In this document: in pieces, positions 12,455 to 23,207 of the stretch
How the letters are laid out: each line of letters begins with the position of its first letter
Numbering within the stretch: position 1 is the stretch's first letter
Source: Oscheius dolichura
Lineage: Eukaryota > Nematoda > Chromadorea > Rhabditida > Rhabditidae
Length of the DNA stretch: 64,000 nt
Direction of reading: 5' to 3'
NCBI GenBank assembly: GCA_932521035.1
Contig: OW051497.1
Coordinates: 12,090,001-12,154,000, forward strand
Translations under genes and position numbers: made by a program
Notes under the pieces: generated by a model
Database searches by the model: none
What the model was told of the DNA's origin: nothing
What the model saw: the letters and a program-made list of their open reading frames with translations, nothing else

Positions 12455-12703
12455 ATGCGCCCCCTTCTTTTTGCCTTGTTACTCCTGGTAATCTGCTCAT
12501 ATGGCCACCCAACGGAAGACGGAACATCGTCGTCTGAAGATTACGGTACCCTGTGTTATTTGAACACCTGGTGGTGCAAAAACTTCTCCTGCTACGTGAG
12601 GAAAGACTACAACGAAAATAAGTGGAATCTTTAGGGGTATGTGAAAGGCCGGTGTGACGGATACCGCTGCTTCTGCACAGATTCTAACAGTTCCCTCCAA
12701 TGA
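12455..12703 (+). CDS. Secreted 6-Cys defensin-like peptide
   Basis: Two exons, 12455-12595 and 12635-12703, flank a 39-nt phase-0 intron and give 69 residues. Residues 1-17 form a signal peptide (MRPLLFALLLLVICSYG). A short acidic, Ser-rich propiece follows, then the mature part starting near DYGTLC. Six cysteines have spacing C-x6-C-x4-C-x7-C-x4-C-x1-C, the last five within one compact region. That resembles invertebrate defensins, although canonical CS-alpha-beta peptides have three residues between the second and third cysteines. The same scaffold and the same intron position (one residue after the third cysteine) recur in the two genes at 13050-13997. Antimicrobial or host-defence function is inference. 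Confidence 0.7.
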
Positions 12704-13049
12704 TTAATATCTGCTAATCCTTGAGTGGGTAAACGCCTTTTGTACATTTTGAACATAAATGTTCCTTCCCCCAACTCCTTTTTCTATGTTTATCAACAGA
12801 AGTCAAAGTAAGGTAACTGAGACCGATGCTGTTCTTTTGAATCTGTTACTTTGGTCCTTAACCTTTACAACATTCCAAGGGATCAGGTGATTTTGAACAG
12901 GCCTATAGCTGTGGACGCATATGTATGCAAAAACTAAGCGGCAGCTGTCTTACTTTGAATTCCTGTCACCGGAGAAAGGGTCTGTGATCGAGAATGATCG
13001 AGCACTATAATCAGATCCTAAAATATCTTTATTGTCTATCTACTGTCTT

Positions 13050-13267
13050 CTAAGGACTACCGCACATGCCACAGAGGCAGTTGCCCCTTTCACATCTCGA
13101 GAACTGACAGTGCTGAACATGAATGTTTATAGTGCAGAACACAACCTTACCCTGCAATGGATCCGACGGCATAGTTCTCCTTCACCGAGGCAGTAAAAAT
13201 CCCTGGCGCTAGTCATGCAGACCAAGAGGATGAGGATCAAAAGACTCCATAGAAGAATGCGAGACAT
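13050..13267 (-). CDS. Secreted 8-Cys defensin-like peptide
   Basis: Exon 13151-13267 and exon 13050-13112 are split by a 38-nt phase-0 intron; the product has 59 residues. The signal peptide is MSRILLWSLLILILLVCMTS, and the mature peptide begins about ARDFYC. The eight cysteines are spaced C-x6-C-x4-C-x2-C-x4-C-x4-C-x1-C-x2-C, exactly as in the gene at 13790-13997. Relative to the six-Cys peptide at 12455 there is one extra pair, the fourth and eighth cysteines, which could form an additional disulphide. The intron is one residue after Cys3, as in the other two. A secreted defence peptide is the likeliest role. Confidence 0.72.
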
Positions 13268-13789
13268 TCTGAAAGTTGAGGATGACCCAACAGGAAAGAC
13301 GGGGAGACAATGGAGGGGGAAGCAGTAAACCTCATAAAAGCCAGCTGGGGTAAAGTGGAGGAAAGTTAATGAGTTGAGAGCATCTTGTGGGCATGTGTTG
13401 ACGTCTGTACTTTTTGTTTCCGGAATTCCTGCTCTCCTCCAAGTTTCCTGCATCCTTCCAGTTCAAAGTTTTCTTATACTTCACAGATTTCCAATCCAAT
13501 AGGTGCAGTGTACGTGCTTGTTTTCATCGAACTCAATTACACAGAGCTTTACGCTATTGATGAAATAGACTGATTAGTCACCCTTCCGGAAACTTCAATT
13601 AAAAGATCACCCTATTTAAAAAGAGCATTACCTACTCTGAAGGTATCTCAAGAAGATCAGATATGTCCTCTTTGCCTCTCCGGTGTGTTCTCGATTCTAA
13701 GAAACCCGATTTTCTAACAAGATAATAAGCATTGAAATTTTATTACAGTATATCCATAGAGGAGTCTGTTCTTGTCGTTGGTAGGCTTT

Positions 13790-13997
13790 TCACTCACAGA
13801 AGGTGCAGACGCAATCTCCGGTGATGCAGGTAGCAACCTTGCAGCTCTGAAAAACAATTTCTTACTCATGAATAAGGGAGCCGTACTCTGCAGGTGATGG
13901 ATTTGCAGATGCTCTCGGTGAAGTAGCAAGAGAAGTCGGCGGAGGCAAGGGCCACGATGGCGAGGAGGAGAACAACGCAGAGGATGAAGGAGTTCAT
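13790..13997 (-). CDS. Secreted 8-Cys defensin-like peptide, paralogue
   Basis: Exon 13887-13997 and exon 13790-13846 flank a 40-nt phase-0 intron, for 55 residues. The signal peptide is MNSFILCVVLLLAIVALASA; the mature peptide starts near DFSC. Cysteine spacing is C-x6-C-x4-C-x2-C-x4-C-x4-C-x1-C-x2-C, identical to the gene at 13050-13267 although almost every other residue differs. The two genes lie in the same orientation 520 bases apart, and the six-Cys relative is on the other strand, so this is a local duplicated cluster. Confidence 0.74.
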
Positions 13998-15128
13998 GGC
14001 TGAAATAGTTGAATTGACAGAGATGAGAGAGAGTTAAAAGGGGTGTGGCAGATTATCATAAATCTCCGGCAAGGTCAAATGCCAAAAAGTTAAACCCGGG
14101 TCATTTTCAGTAAAGGTGCAGGGAGAAAAAGGCGTACACGTGGGGTCTGTGCTGTAAGAGGGAGAACAAATGCTGGCAGCAAGCCCGAGGGCTCTTATAA
14201 ACATCTTCGGTTTATGCCCAACTGTTTGGGGTCAGCTGTCGAGCATTTGTTTCGTGATGGGCTTGAAGATGGAACAACAGACGAACAAAGACGGCATTTT
14301 AAACACTGACAGGATTCCGTTACGAAAGATGTTATGTCCCCGGGGTGACACGGCACTTTTTTTGGGGGGAGATCAGCAGTCGGGATAGACATGACGGTGA
14401 TCGGGGAGAGAGGAAAACACAGATGATACAAACTGCCCGTTCACTTCGTTCAAACCGATTATAAAGACAGCGAAATTATTCATTCTGAGTCAAAATATTA
14501 TTCGTACATTACATGGAATAACATGGATCACATTCCAATAGAGGAATCTATTCATAGCGGAAAGAGGAGGAAACTATTGATGGAAGGAAATGCTTCCATT
14601 GCTGAAAATAATTTGCCTGTGACACACTGAAAGTTACTTGACTCATGGAGATGGCCTGGATAGTAGCTGTCGTTGTTCAGATTTCTCATCATGAAACTAA
14701 CTACCGGCGGGGACATAAAGAACCACCGGATGTCCTCATCGGAACGCGTAACATGATCAAAATATCTTCAATTAACACTAATGCTGAAGTTTCTTGTTAA
14801 GGAAATAGGCTAAAAAAGCGGCGTCAAACCCCCACAAGTCCTTATGATCTATGTAACGAAGGAATGAAGTTGTTGTAGTACTTACAGGCGCCGAGCGAAC
14901 ACCATTGACCAATTATTAAACTTTGTTGTATTATCGTGAAGCTGATGGAGATCCTGTACATCTAAACCCCTGGGATAACTACCCAAGTCATCATTAGTGG
15001 GATTTATCGTCTTTCTTATCGGCTTTTCTCATGTGGCAGTCGATAAGTGGCACTGGACGAAGATGACCCATGGCTTGTTTTCACATGATTCCTAACGGAA
15101 CGGGTTTCTCGCATCTTTCGACTGCGAC
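13998..15128. other. Intergenic region, no gene seen
   Basis: I find short frames only, without a signal peptide, domain or matching splice pair on either strand. Confidence 0.4.
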
Positions 15129-15391
15129 ATGTCAGGTCAGTGGCGCTGCCAAGGTAAATCCATCTTCTTTTAGCTGTTGTCTTCCTTTTGTTACTGGGTG
15201 TGGTAGTTGCCAGGCCACCGCTATCGGATGATGAGCTGCGTAACATTCAACCGGTAGCGATAGAATATTTCGATGACCTCATCTCCCCGTGGCTTATCAA
15301 TTCAACCAAACTCAAGGAGAATTTGATGTACGAAAAGAAGAAATACCTAAGTACTGTGCTGGGAATACACAACAAAGTTCGAAGATTGTAG
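15129..15391 (+). CDS. Small secreted helical protein, 74 residues
   Basis: The first exon is tiny (15129-15135, ATG TCA G). A 38-nt intron 15136-15173 ends CTTTTAG, and exon 2 runs 15174-15391. The join is in phase 1 and creates a signal peptide (MSAVVFLLLLGVVVA), which neither exon encodes alone; that supports the model. The mature part begins RPPLSDDELRNI and is charged and helical without cysteines, ending HNKVRRL. Such a composition is seen in small secreted or prohormone-like proteins, but I recognise no family. A minus-strand frame rich in Ser and Arg overlaps it and is judged a shadow. Confidence 0.55.
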
Positions 15392-15523
15392 TCCGCTTTA
15401 ATAAATCTTCCTCTTCCTTATTGAGGTACGCATAAGATCGGGGGGAAGTTCCCCTCTTCCGACACATTTCCGCCATCTCCACCCTACTTAATGTCCGTCG
15501 GATAACAACACGCAATCGCCCTC

Positions 15524-16509
15524 TTAAAGGGACTCTATGGGACTTATTTTCAGTGGTGCATTTGCACCAGACTTTTGCTAGAGCGCGTTTACTGCAAATT
15601 GCGCCGGGGCGCGTTTTGAATTTTGCCCTTTTCATTTTCTTTTTCAATCGATGTCTTGCTTCATTTTCATACTTTGTACTAGTTTTTCTAAAATTAGTTT
15701 TGCTGTATAATTATCTACTTTGATAGCGCAGCTTTTGAGACCTCACTGAACATGTAACATTTGCTACTAATGCCGAAAACTAAATAACAACGCAGCAAAC
15801 GAATCTGAAATAGAATTTGATGAATGTCTTTTGATTCTGATATTGCGGTTGCTTCTACTTGTTTCTAGAACATACAAAAGCATGTTAGCAATATTTTATA
15901 ACGGTTACAAAAAGAAAATTGAGTAAAACTGAGCCAAATTAGCATATTGCAAATCGCTTGCGCTTTTCGTCATTATTTCATTTTCATGGTTTGTTGTATT
16001 GCTTTCTCTTGTTGTTTTATCTTCTTTATTTTGCTTTATATTATTTCTGTTTTATAGCTTCTATTGTGCTTTTACATGTTGAATTCATCCAAATAGAGGT
16101 GAAGCTCTGCGCAAAATTTTTCTGCGTTCAGGACTTGTCATTGTTTTGTTTCTGCTGATATTTTCTAATTTTTTTCTTATAGGATAAGGCTTGTTTACAG
16201 TGAGAACAACGTAAGCAAAAGTTTTCAGGACAGTTGATGTGCTAAAAATTATTATTTTGGTATGTTGTTTTCAGAATCGAACAAAGGGCGAAATCAAGAC
16301 ATCTGCTTGTCCAAGAGATGATATTTTTTTGTTTTTAAGATGTCTACTGTGTTATTCTAAATAAATATATCGTTAAAAATTGTTGAAAATTAGAAAAAAA
16401 TTGATAAAATACCAAAAATTGAATATTATGTAACGCGCTGCCGCCGCACCCGTATGATCTCGGCAGCGCCTACCGTAACCATAAAAAAAGCACCATAGAG
16501 TCCCTTTAA
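15524..16509. mobile_element. TTAA-flanked terminal-inverted-repeat element (MITE-like)
   Basis: At 15528-15540 the left end reads AGGGACTCTATGG after a TTAA. At 16493-16505 the right end is its reverse complement, followed by TTAA at 16506-16509. The inverted repeat is imperfectly extended inward (both continue into a T-rich run). The 986-bp interior is AT-rich and has no plausible transposase. A TTAA target site with short inverted ends fits non-autonomous piggyBac-like or PALTTAA-type nematode elements. CG-rich hairpin-like segments lie just inside both ends. Confidence 0.6.
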
Positions 16510-17679
16510 GGTAAGCTTCAAATTACGTCTGTAGCGGATAGTTCTCCTGCCATACACTCTTATGCTTACATACCCATGCCGTCACAAAAACTAAGATTCA
16601 AATTGTCCATCATGCCTGACGCTGTATTTGGCCGACTCAGAAGGATAAGAATACGTGTGTCTCCTAAATCCTGAGGGTGTATATAGAGGCAGCGACTGTC
16701 CTTTTCACCATCCAAAGACTTCTCTCCTCCCTTTACCGCCCTCTCCCTATTTCAATCCTTTCCTGAAATGAAACTTGACCGATCATTGCTAGATATCCTA
16801 TTTGCTTACGTACATTACATTGGCGTTTCATCTCTTGCAATTAAGAGCAAGATTCTCTGAAATCTCCACTATTTTTACAATGCGTAAGCACAAATTTCCT
16901 GTGAAGCCATCCTTCTCCGTCATCTTGTTCGCGTACCCCTATCTCAGCTAGTCCACTGACTTTTATTTGTTATTCTACAGTGGCAATAATAAACGCCTCC
17001 CAGACACTCGGAATTAATATTATTTCGAAGACCTAAAGGTGTTAATCTTTTGAGGGAGTTGTAGAGAATAACACTTTTTCATTACGGGGGAGGCGCATTA
17101 CTACGGATTTAGTTTTTCTTCTCCTCCTTTTCAACTAAATTTGAACATATTGCCGACAATAGTTCTGATCGAGCTCTAAATATAGCTTTATATAGTCGAA
17201 TTTTGAGAATACACCGTCAGAGAGCACACAAATCCGCTAACGCCTCCTCAGTATTTTTTCCTTGAGCCGACTGCCTAAGACCGTTGGGAGAGGAGGTTTT
17301 CTCCGACAGTCAGCTCTTTTAAGTCTCTTACTAGAGATTTATCCGGCTTGGAATGTTTTCGCCCATTTCCACCCTCATATCCTTTTGGAGTACATCTCAG
17401 ATATATCCTTTTCCGGACATCTCACATTAACATTTTAGAGACTCAACCTAACAGCCAACCCCATCAAAGAATGTTCCCATTGCACAGCTTACAAGTGAGT
17501 TTTCGCAATAACTACCTAGTAGATCTAGTAGTCTAGTAAGTAGAACCAGGGATTCTTTTAAATCGGCTCCCACCAAAGATCCCACTTCGTGTCACCGACC
17601 CCCTCCGTATTATCTAATCCCTGTAACCCTCCCAAATCTTGTCTACGTCCCACTTCACCAATCCTTTTAGTTTTCCCTC
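16510..17679. other. Intergenic region, no gene seen
   Basis: Pyrimidine-rich and AT-rich sequence with short frames. It precedes the PH-like gene and likely includes its promoter. Confidence 0.4.
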
Positions 17680-18126
17680 ATGGAGTGTCTCTATGAAGAT
17701 GAATTTGTCCTGCTCACACCGGCTAAACTCGTTATAAAGAACTTCCGCTTCCCAAGTAAGAAGTGCAAAATTGTCAACATGGAACTGGTCAGCGTCTTAT
17801 GGTTCGAGGTAAATCTCAGAGACTATCTTCCTAACTCTTCATTTTCAGCCACAAGTGAGCTGTAAACTGAAAGATGTGAAATCCTGGGGCAAAAGCAAGT
17901 CGTCCGTCTATTGGGCATTAGATGTCAGAAGGTGGGAAGGCCAGAAATTACCCTATACAAACAGCCAATTAGGTGTCTGAGAGGCAGTCAAGGCTACAAC
18001 ATCGTGATAGATCTCAATCAAGGCTGTCGCTTTGGGTTCTCCGTGGAGGACGGCGTTCGGTTCATGGAAGCTATGCGAGACGTTCTGGACTATCATGTGA
18101 TTGTTGTTGACAAAATCAACATCTGA
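17680..18126 (+). CDS. Small PH-like domain protein of a nematode family
   Basis: Exons 17680-17808, 17849-17931 and 17973-18126 join in phases 0 and 2 (introns 40 and 41 nt) to give 121 residues. The first part reads DEFVLLTPAKLVIKNFRFPS, a run of beta strands like the start of a PH fold. It is followed by KSWGKSKSSVYWALDVRR and a C-terminal strand-helix NIVIDLNQG... GFSVEDGVRFMEAMRDVLD. The last segment matches the amphipathic C-terminal helix of PH-like domains. I recall similar short nematode proteins with the conserved Trp residues, without a known role. No signal peptide is present, so it is probably cytosolic. Confidence 0.62.
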
Positions 18127-18461
18127 TACTTCTCTGTTCCAACTACTTGTAAATATTTGTCTCTACTCATTACACTTGCCTTTTTGAGTGGTTATTTTAA
18201 AAATAACAGATTTTGAAGCTTTGAAGAATTGAACACACAGAAAACTTGGCAATTTATTACAAAGAAAAAAAAATAAATAATTCTAAATCTAATAACAAGG
18301 AAACAGATTTATTGAAGTTGTGTGCCGGAGATCTGTGATTTGTGATGATTTTTTGAAGGGGATGAGAAATGGCGGTAAAGCTCGGATATTGGCCCGTATT
18401 AAAAATAAGTAAAAGCACGAAGGCTCGGCCCTCTTAGTCCCTAAGCTGTGACTGTTGATGT

Positions 18462-18909
18462 TCACTTCCCAACTGCACAGTCAAAACAATCACATTCTAG
18501 TGCTGACGGTATTTTAATTTGCCTTATTCCGTCGTTACACAGCATATCCGCTTCCACCTGAAACTTCTTCTATATTTGTGGGATACGGTAGCCCTTACCC
18601 ATTCTGTATCAGTCATTCTGCAACATTTGCTCATTTGTGTGTTAATTTTTCCAGTTAAAGGATTAGGAAATGATACAGAGAAACAATAGCCACTACATCT
18701 GTTTACTCGTACTATTAACAATTCACAGCCTTCCTCGTCTACGAGCTCTTCAGCGCCTGAACAGAATTTACTGTTATTAGGATACTGTAGCTACACCCAC
18801 CGACTTTTTTGCACTCCATAACCAGACCGGCTGACGCCTCCTGGAGACCTAGTAAGAGGAGCGCGAGCAGCGGTGCCGCTCGCCGCCAATCCCGCATCCT
18901 GTAATCCAT
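18462..18909 (-). CDS. flr-2: Glycoprotein hormone alpha-2 subunit (GPA2/FLR-2 type)
   Basis: Exons 18801-18909, 18599-18756 and 18462-18557 join with matching phases for 120 residues. The N-terminus carries a signal peptide whose core is APLLALLLLGLQEASA. The body shows the cystine-knot order of GPA2: ECKKVG, CELLIVRVNRCSGYCFS with the C-x-G-x-C turn, a CC pair (KCCRMTDTEW), a single C (DMLCNDG), then ECDCFDC. This C-x-C-x2-C ending and GxC turn are diagnostic of glycoprotein-hormone-type knots. In C. elegans the single GPA2 homologue FLR-2 is secreted and signals through an LGR receptor (FSHR-1), usually with a GPB5 partner, which is not in this window. Orthology is inferred from motif order. 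Confidence 0.88.
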
Positions 18910-19766
18910 TGTAGTACAAAAAGAAGTGAGTGAGTTGGGTGAAGTAAGCTAGAAAAGACAAAGAATTAGTCATAGATGAGAAAAGAGATTAATTGAGAAG
19001 AAATATGGCTTCGAATACTATGGCACGTACGAGACGCGACGTAATAGGAAGTAGGCTCTTTAAAGACTCCGATTAAGAAATCCTCCTCTGGGAAAAATGA
19101 TAAGGGTAGTAGAGTATATTGGAGGAGGTCCAATTTTATCAGTTTTCAATGATTTGATAGATGACGAAAGACGGAAGGGAACAGAATGGTCGGGGTGACA
19201 AAGAGCCTATTTGTAGTAGAAATTATTGGGACAGCTGTTCGGAAAACAAGAAACGGTAAAGGTGACAGACTGGCAACATTAGATCTCAGCTGTCGACCAA
19301 GGTTAGAGAAGACAAGAAAGAGAACTGCGGAATTAAGAATTCTTATTTTTCTGTAATATGATAGGAGTTGACCAATGTTTCGCGGTCTCAAGAGTGGGAT
19401 AGCGGAGTCCGTCTCAACAAAGACTTTTCCCTTTATAGTATCCAATGACGTCTTCCAGTTTTGATGGGATGATAAGAACGAAGGTTAGGTTAGTCTCCCA
19501 CAAAATTATCCATAAGCCATCTGTGTTGACACAGACACACACCTACAGTTTGACACGCCTGTTTGCTGAGGCGTTTTTCATAAAGAATGGAGCTGTTCTT
19601 CTAACTGTTTGACTACGTTTTATGGTTACATGTGACAGGTGCTCCTTGACCTGGTGGGAGGAGAAGTAGCGATCATTCAAGGAAAAGCGGTACTGTACAG
19701 CATACCGGGCAGAAACAGGAGAACATGAATGCTCAAAAAAAGAAAGAATCAGCTGTTCTGCCTATT
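18910..19766. other. Intergenic region, no gene seen
   Basis: Upstream of the GPA2 gene. A 99-codon minus-strand frame at 19146-19445 has no family signature or splice support. Confidence 0.35.
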
Positions 19767-20092
19767 TCAATCCGTGATGTTTGATAAAAATGTGCAGAAA
19801 ATACGTCTCGGAAAAACATGGAAACAAAGGACTATATAACGAGCTCCAACTAAAAACATCGGAGAGCTGTTCGGTCCCCTTGAGACCAGGCGCCCTACCT
19901 ATTAAAATATTATCGAGAAGCCGCTCCCTTACCGAAGTCAGCTAATTGTTTAACCCCACCCAATTCAGGAGGACTCACCTCCTCCAAACTGAAGTGGTTT
20001 TCTGAAAGCGGAGGTTTCTTTTGTTTGGAAAAGGGCATCGGCGTCATTTTGTCATTTCTTGTTTGTTTCAAGTGGTCTGGAATCCCGGACAT
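19767..20092 (-). CDS. Possible small protein, unknown
   Basis: From ATG 20092 the frame reads MSGIPDHLKQTRNDKMT, then KKPPLSENHFSLEE, ending at a clear GTGAGT donor. A 37-nt intron ends AATTAG, and the next exon continues LTSVRERLLDNILI. After that, either a 49-nt intron is removed and the protein ends SNITD at 19767-19769, or the frame reads through to a stop at 19762-19764. The first exon is hydrophilic and looks coding; the tail is unclear. No domain recognised. Confidence 0.35.
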
Positions 20093-21652
20093 TTCTTATT
20101 CAACCCTGTTGCGCTGTCGTTAGACGATATTGCCGCGAATATCACTTCAAATGATGGTCAGGAGAAAAACGTTCGCACGTCACTTGACTTATAAAAAATG
20201 CAATATCACAGAGCAAAATGTGACGCTTCCCTATGGTAGGAAATAGCCGAGCATGGTAACCTTAGGGAACGTCCTTGAGTATTAGGTCTCTATGGAGTAC
20301 GATAAACATTTAACCATCCATAGGAAAGTGCAGAAGGATATAAGAAGGGGAACGGGAGGCGATATTATATTCAGAACAATAATAGGTCTTTGTTTAATTA
20401 GAAAGGGAAGTGGTGGGTAGACATCACCTCATCCTCGGAGGAAATGAGTACTTTGACGACTATAAACACTGAATTGTCCCAAGTGAAATCAAAAAGAAGA
20501 AGAGAGGAAGGAAGTCGCAGACAGGGGGAGGTATCCGGCAGATCCTCCCCCAGAACTAAGAGGTCCCCAGCCGGACCGTGTGGGTGGAGCTGGCCGACAG
20601 AGGACCACATGAGGGTGGACACAAAAAAGTGGGAAACTTCTAGAAAAAGGTCGTCCTTGTGACGTGGAACCGCTCATATCGCCCGGATTGACGAACGTGA
20701 AGGACCAAGCTCATTTCGGCCTTTGAGGATCGGATTTCTCCTTATGGGGAGGAAGCAGATGCTCTGGACTATGCGTATTCTCTCACCCACTCATTTTTTC
20801 AAAGATAATCCTTAAAATCACGATGCTAGACGGATAAGAGGTCACTTAATTGAAACGTAAGCTCTTCCTAGAAGCTAATGATACTGTATTAGGGCCGAAT
20901 AGGACCAAAATGCCGCGCTGATTGTAAAATGAAAGCAAGGCAGCTTTATTTACTACCGTCTAAAGTGCAGCATGAAATCTGGAAGGCCTTTTACCAACTC
21001 CGGGGAAGCCAATCGCAACATGTCTTGTTTGCCCAGGATCAAGTTTACCTATATCCGGCGGCTCTATTCTAAGACCATGTTTGGAACATTTTTAGAGCAG
21101 TTCGAAAATACGCAAGAGTCTCACAAGGGCATCTATTGAATTTGAAAGGGTTTCCAGACGGTGACGAGTTACTGAGATGCTCTGTTGATAGAGCACATTT
21201 CTCTTTTTAAGACTCGAGGGAAAAATAATAATATCCAATGCGTGGGCGAATAAAGGAAGAAGAAGAGAAGAGGATGAATAGATAACATAACTGCTGAAAT
21301 TTCCCTCAGAGTTTAACAGGCCCAAAAATTAATATGTACCGGCCGTTGTGGGTATTACATTTCACACATATGTTTGCACATATTTGTTACAAATTAGGTT
21401 CAAAAAAGTTGCTGACGGTGATTTGGTAAAGCGGGGCAGTTTTAGTGAGAAACCGAGAGACAGAAGGCGACGGTTCCAAGAAGTGCTGCACTTCTTATCA
21501 AAATAGCTCATTATTACTCATTGTCAACTCAAAAAGAGCTTATGACGCTAATTTTTAAGAACTCTCCGTTCCCTCCGCCTCCTCATACCTTATCTTAATC
21601 AGGGATTAAGTTTTACGGTGGTTCCTCCTCCACTTCAATCTGCAGTCTGCGT
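20093..21652. other. Intergenic region, no confident gene
   Basis: Overlapping frames of 60-80 codons on both strands around 20400-20680 and 21092-21325 contradict each other, and none shows a domain, signal peptide or well-phased introns. Confidence 0.35.
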
Positions 21653-21892
21653 CTATTTACCGTTGCAATATTTCGAAATGCTCTTGTGATAAATTAGGCA
21701 GCTATTTTTCGGAACAGAGCCAAAATAAGAATCCATGTGATATTTTCGAACGAGAGGGAATTTTCCTGCTCTTCTTTCGTTACTTGTTTTGGTGGTAAGA
21801 GGATATTCTGTTTCTACAAGGAAAAGCAGCGAGCTGCGTAGGAAGATGATCACAGACCTTGAGAGAGGGTGACGACAAATTTGACCATTCAC
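21653..21892 (-). CDS. Possible small secreted or peptide precursor
   Basis: An 80-codon frame ends KSISKYCNGK. Its second half contains basic pairs and single Arg/Lys sites around KFPLVRKYHMDSYFGSVP, which could be processing sites. The N-terminus can be read in two ways. One keeps a hydrophobic stretch (RSVIIFLRSSLLFLV). The other splices out 44 nt (donor GTCTGT, acceptor TTGTAG) from a start at MVKFVVTLSQ. Weak candidate. Confidence 0.25.
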   Translation of the reverse strand: MNGQICRHPLSRSVIIFLRSSLLFLVETEYPLTTKTSNERRAGKFPLVRKYHMDSYFGSVPKNSCLIYHKSISKYCNGK

Positions 21893-22340
21893 ATCTGGAG
21901 CAGTTTGTCAACAGATAGGGCCTCATGCTCTCTCTCTCTGACGTAGATGTGGGGTCGGGGGGATGGGAACACTTTTAGAAAGTTTTCCTATCAGGAAGAG
22001 AGGGGACAAAAAGTAGTGGGGATAATAAAAAACGAGAGGCTATAAATGAATAAATAATTGAGAGAGTGCAAGAATGATAAGGGACACCTTTGTAGTCTGC
22101 TCCTCTTACGACTTTTCACTGACCGGTCAACAGGATCTTTAAATCAGTAAATATAAACGTAACCCGGCTATTTTTGGGAAAAACTTGTGATAAGATAGCA
22201 GAGCTTACCCGAACGGGATTCTGTTCTTATAAGGTCACACAGCTTTTAAAAGTGTTTATTCGTTTATTATTAGAGGCTGAGTAGTGGTGATAAGGAAGAT
22301 CCAATAAGTGAAAGACAAAGTACAACAATTGGGAAATATA

Positions 22341-22835
22341 TTACTTCTTCAAATACGGCGAGAGACCTCCCATCCCTCCCATTCCACCGAGACCGGACAT
22401 ACCATAAGACGAATAAGGAGAGCCAAATGAGCCCATTCCTAGACCACCACCCATACCTGAAAACATTGTTTGTCAACATTAAGAACTCTTACCGGGAGGG
22501 GGCATTGGTGGAGGGATGCCGCCGAGACCGGACATACCATATCCTCCTCCCATGCCGCCCATTCCACCCATCATTCCATAGGGCGAACCCATCATCGACC
22601 CCATTCCATAAGGGGATCCCATGCCCATTCCCATTCCCATACCTGAAAGCATTATTTGCAATTCGAAATTAAAACTCTTACCTAGACCTCCCATTGAGTA
22701 GGGATCGCTACCATAGGATCTATACGCTGGGTAGGGTAGAGAGCTAAAGAATAATGGTTATACAATACAGACGAAGATCATGACCGAAACTTACAAAGCG
22801 GAGGAAATAAAGAGGAAAAAGATGGTCGAGAGCAT
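22341..22835 (-). CDS. Secreted Gly/Met-rich protein
   Basis: Exons 22795-22835, 22682-22743, 22493-22642 and 22341-22456 join in matching phases for 122 residues. The signal peptide (MLSTIFFLFISSAFS) is split across the first intron. The mature protein is low-complexity with GMGMGMG, SPYGM and MSGLGG repeats, plus a PPPMPPP patch, and ends SPYLKK. Exons 3 and 4 both begin with the same GTATGGG after a near-identical intron (GTAAGAGTT...TTTTCAG), so they probably arose by exon duplication. Such proteins are typical of nematode cuticle, eggshell or neuropeptide-like secreted products. Confidence 0.72.
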
Positions 22836-22880
22836 GACACTAGACAGCAGTCGCTTGCACTGGTTCACCTGTTCATTCAA

Positions 22881-22890
22881 CCTTTTATGC
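22881..22890 (-). promoter_or_regulatory. TATA-like element of the Gly/Met-rich gene
   Basis: On the minus strand GCATAAAAGG lies about 46 bases before the ATG at 22835, a good position for a TATA box with a short leader. Confidence 0.45.
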
Positions 22891-23207
22891 CGCCCGAAGG
22901 ATCAGCGGATTGACGAACACGTTCTCCCCTCTAGATTTACATACGTGGCGAACACTTTCACTCCCAGTTACCGGTTTTCCATGTTCCGTGAATTGGGTCC
23001 CGTGGGAAAATTGTACGCTCCTTATTTTGAGGCCGGCAATCCATTTTGGTTTTGATTCTGGAGGTAGGGGAACCGACGTTATTTTCTGAAGAATTCTTTC
23101 AACAGATTCCTCTACAATAAGACGTCCACAACAATGGCAAGGCCGTCCATTCTGACCGTCTCAAAGTTCTTTCAACCATCTCCTTCCCACTGAGAAGTTA
23201 ATCCCTG

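Noticed and set aside
15312-15647. Basic minus-strand frame of 111 codons
   Set aside because: It crosses the left end of the TTAA element and overlaps the better supported plus-strand secreted protein.
21920-21945. Short CT-rich tract considered as a microsatellite
   Set aside because: Only a few dinucleotide units; not distinct from the pyrimidine runs common in this window.
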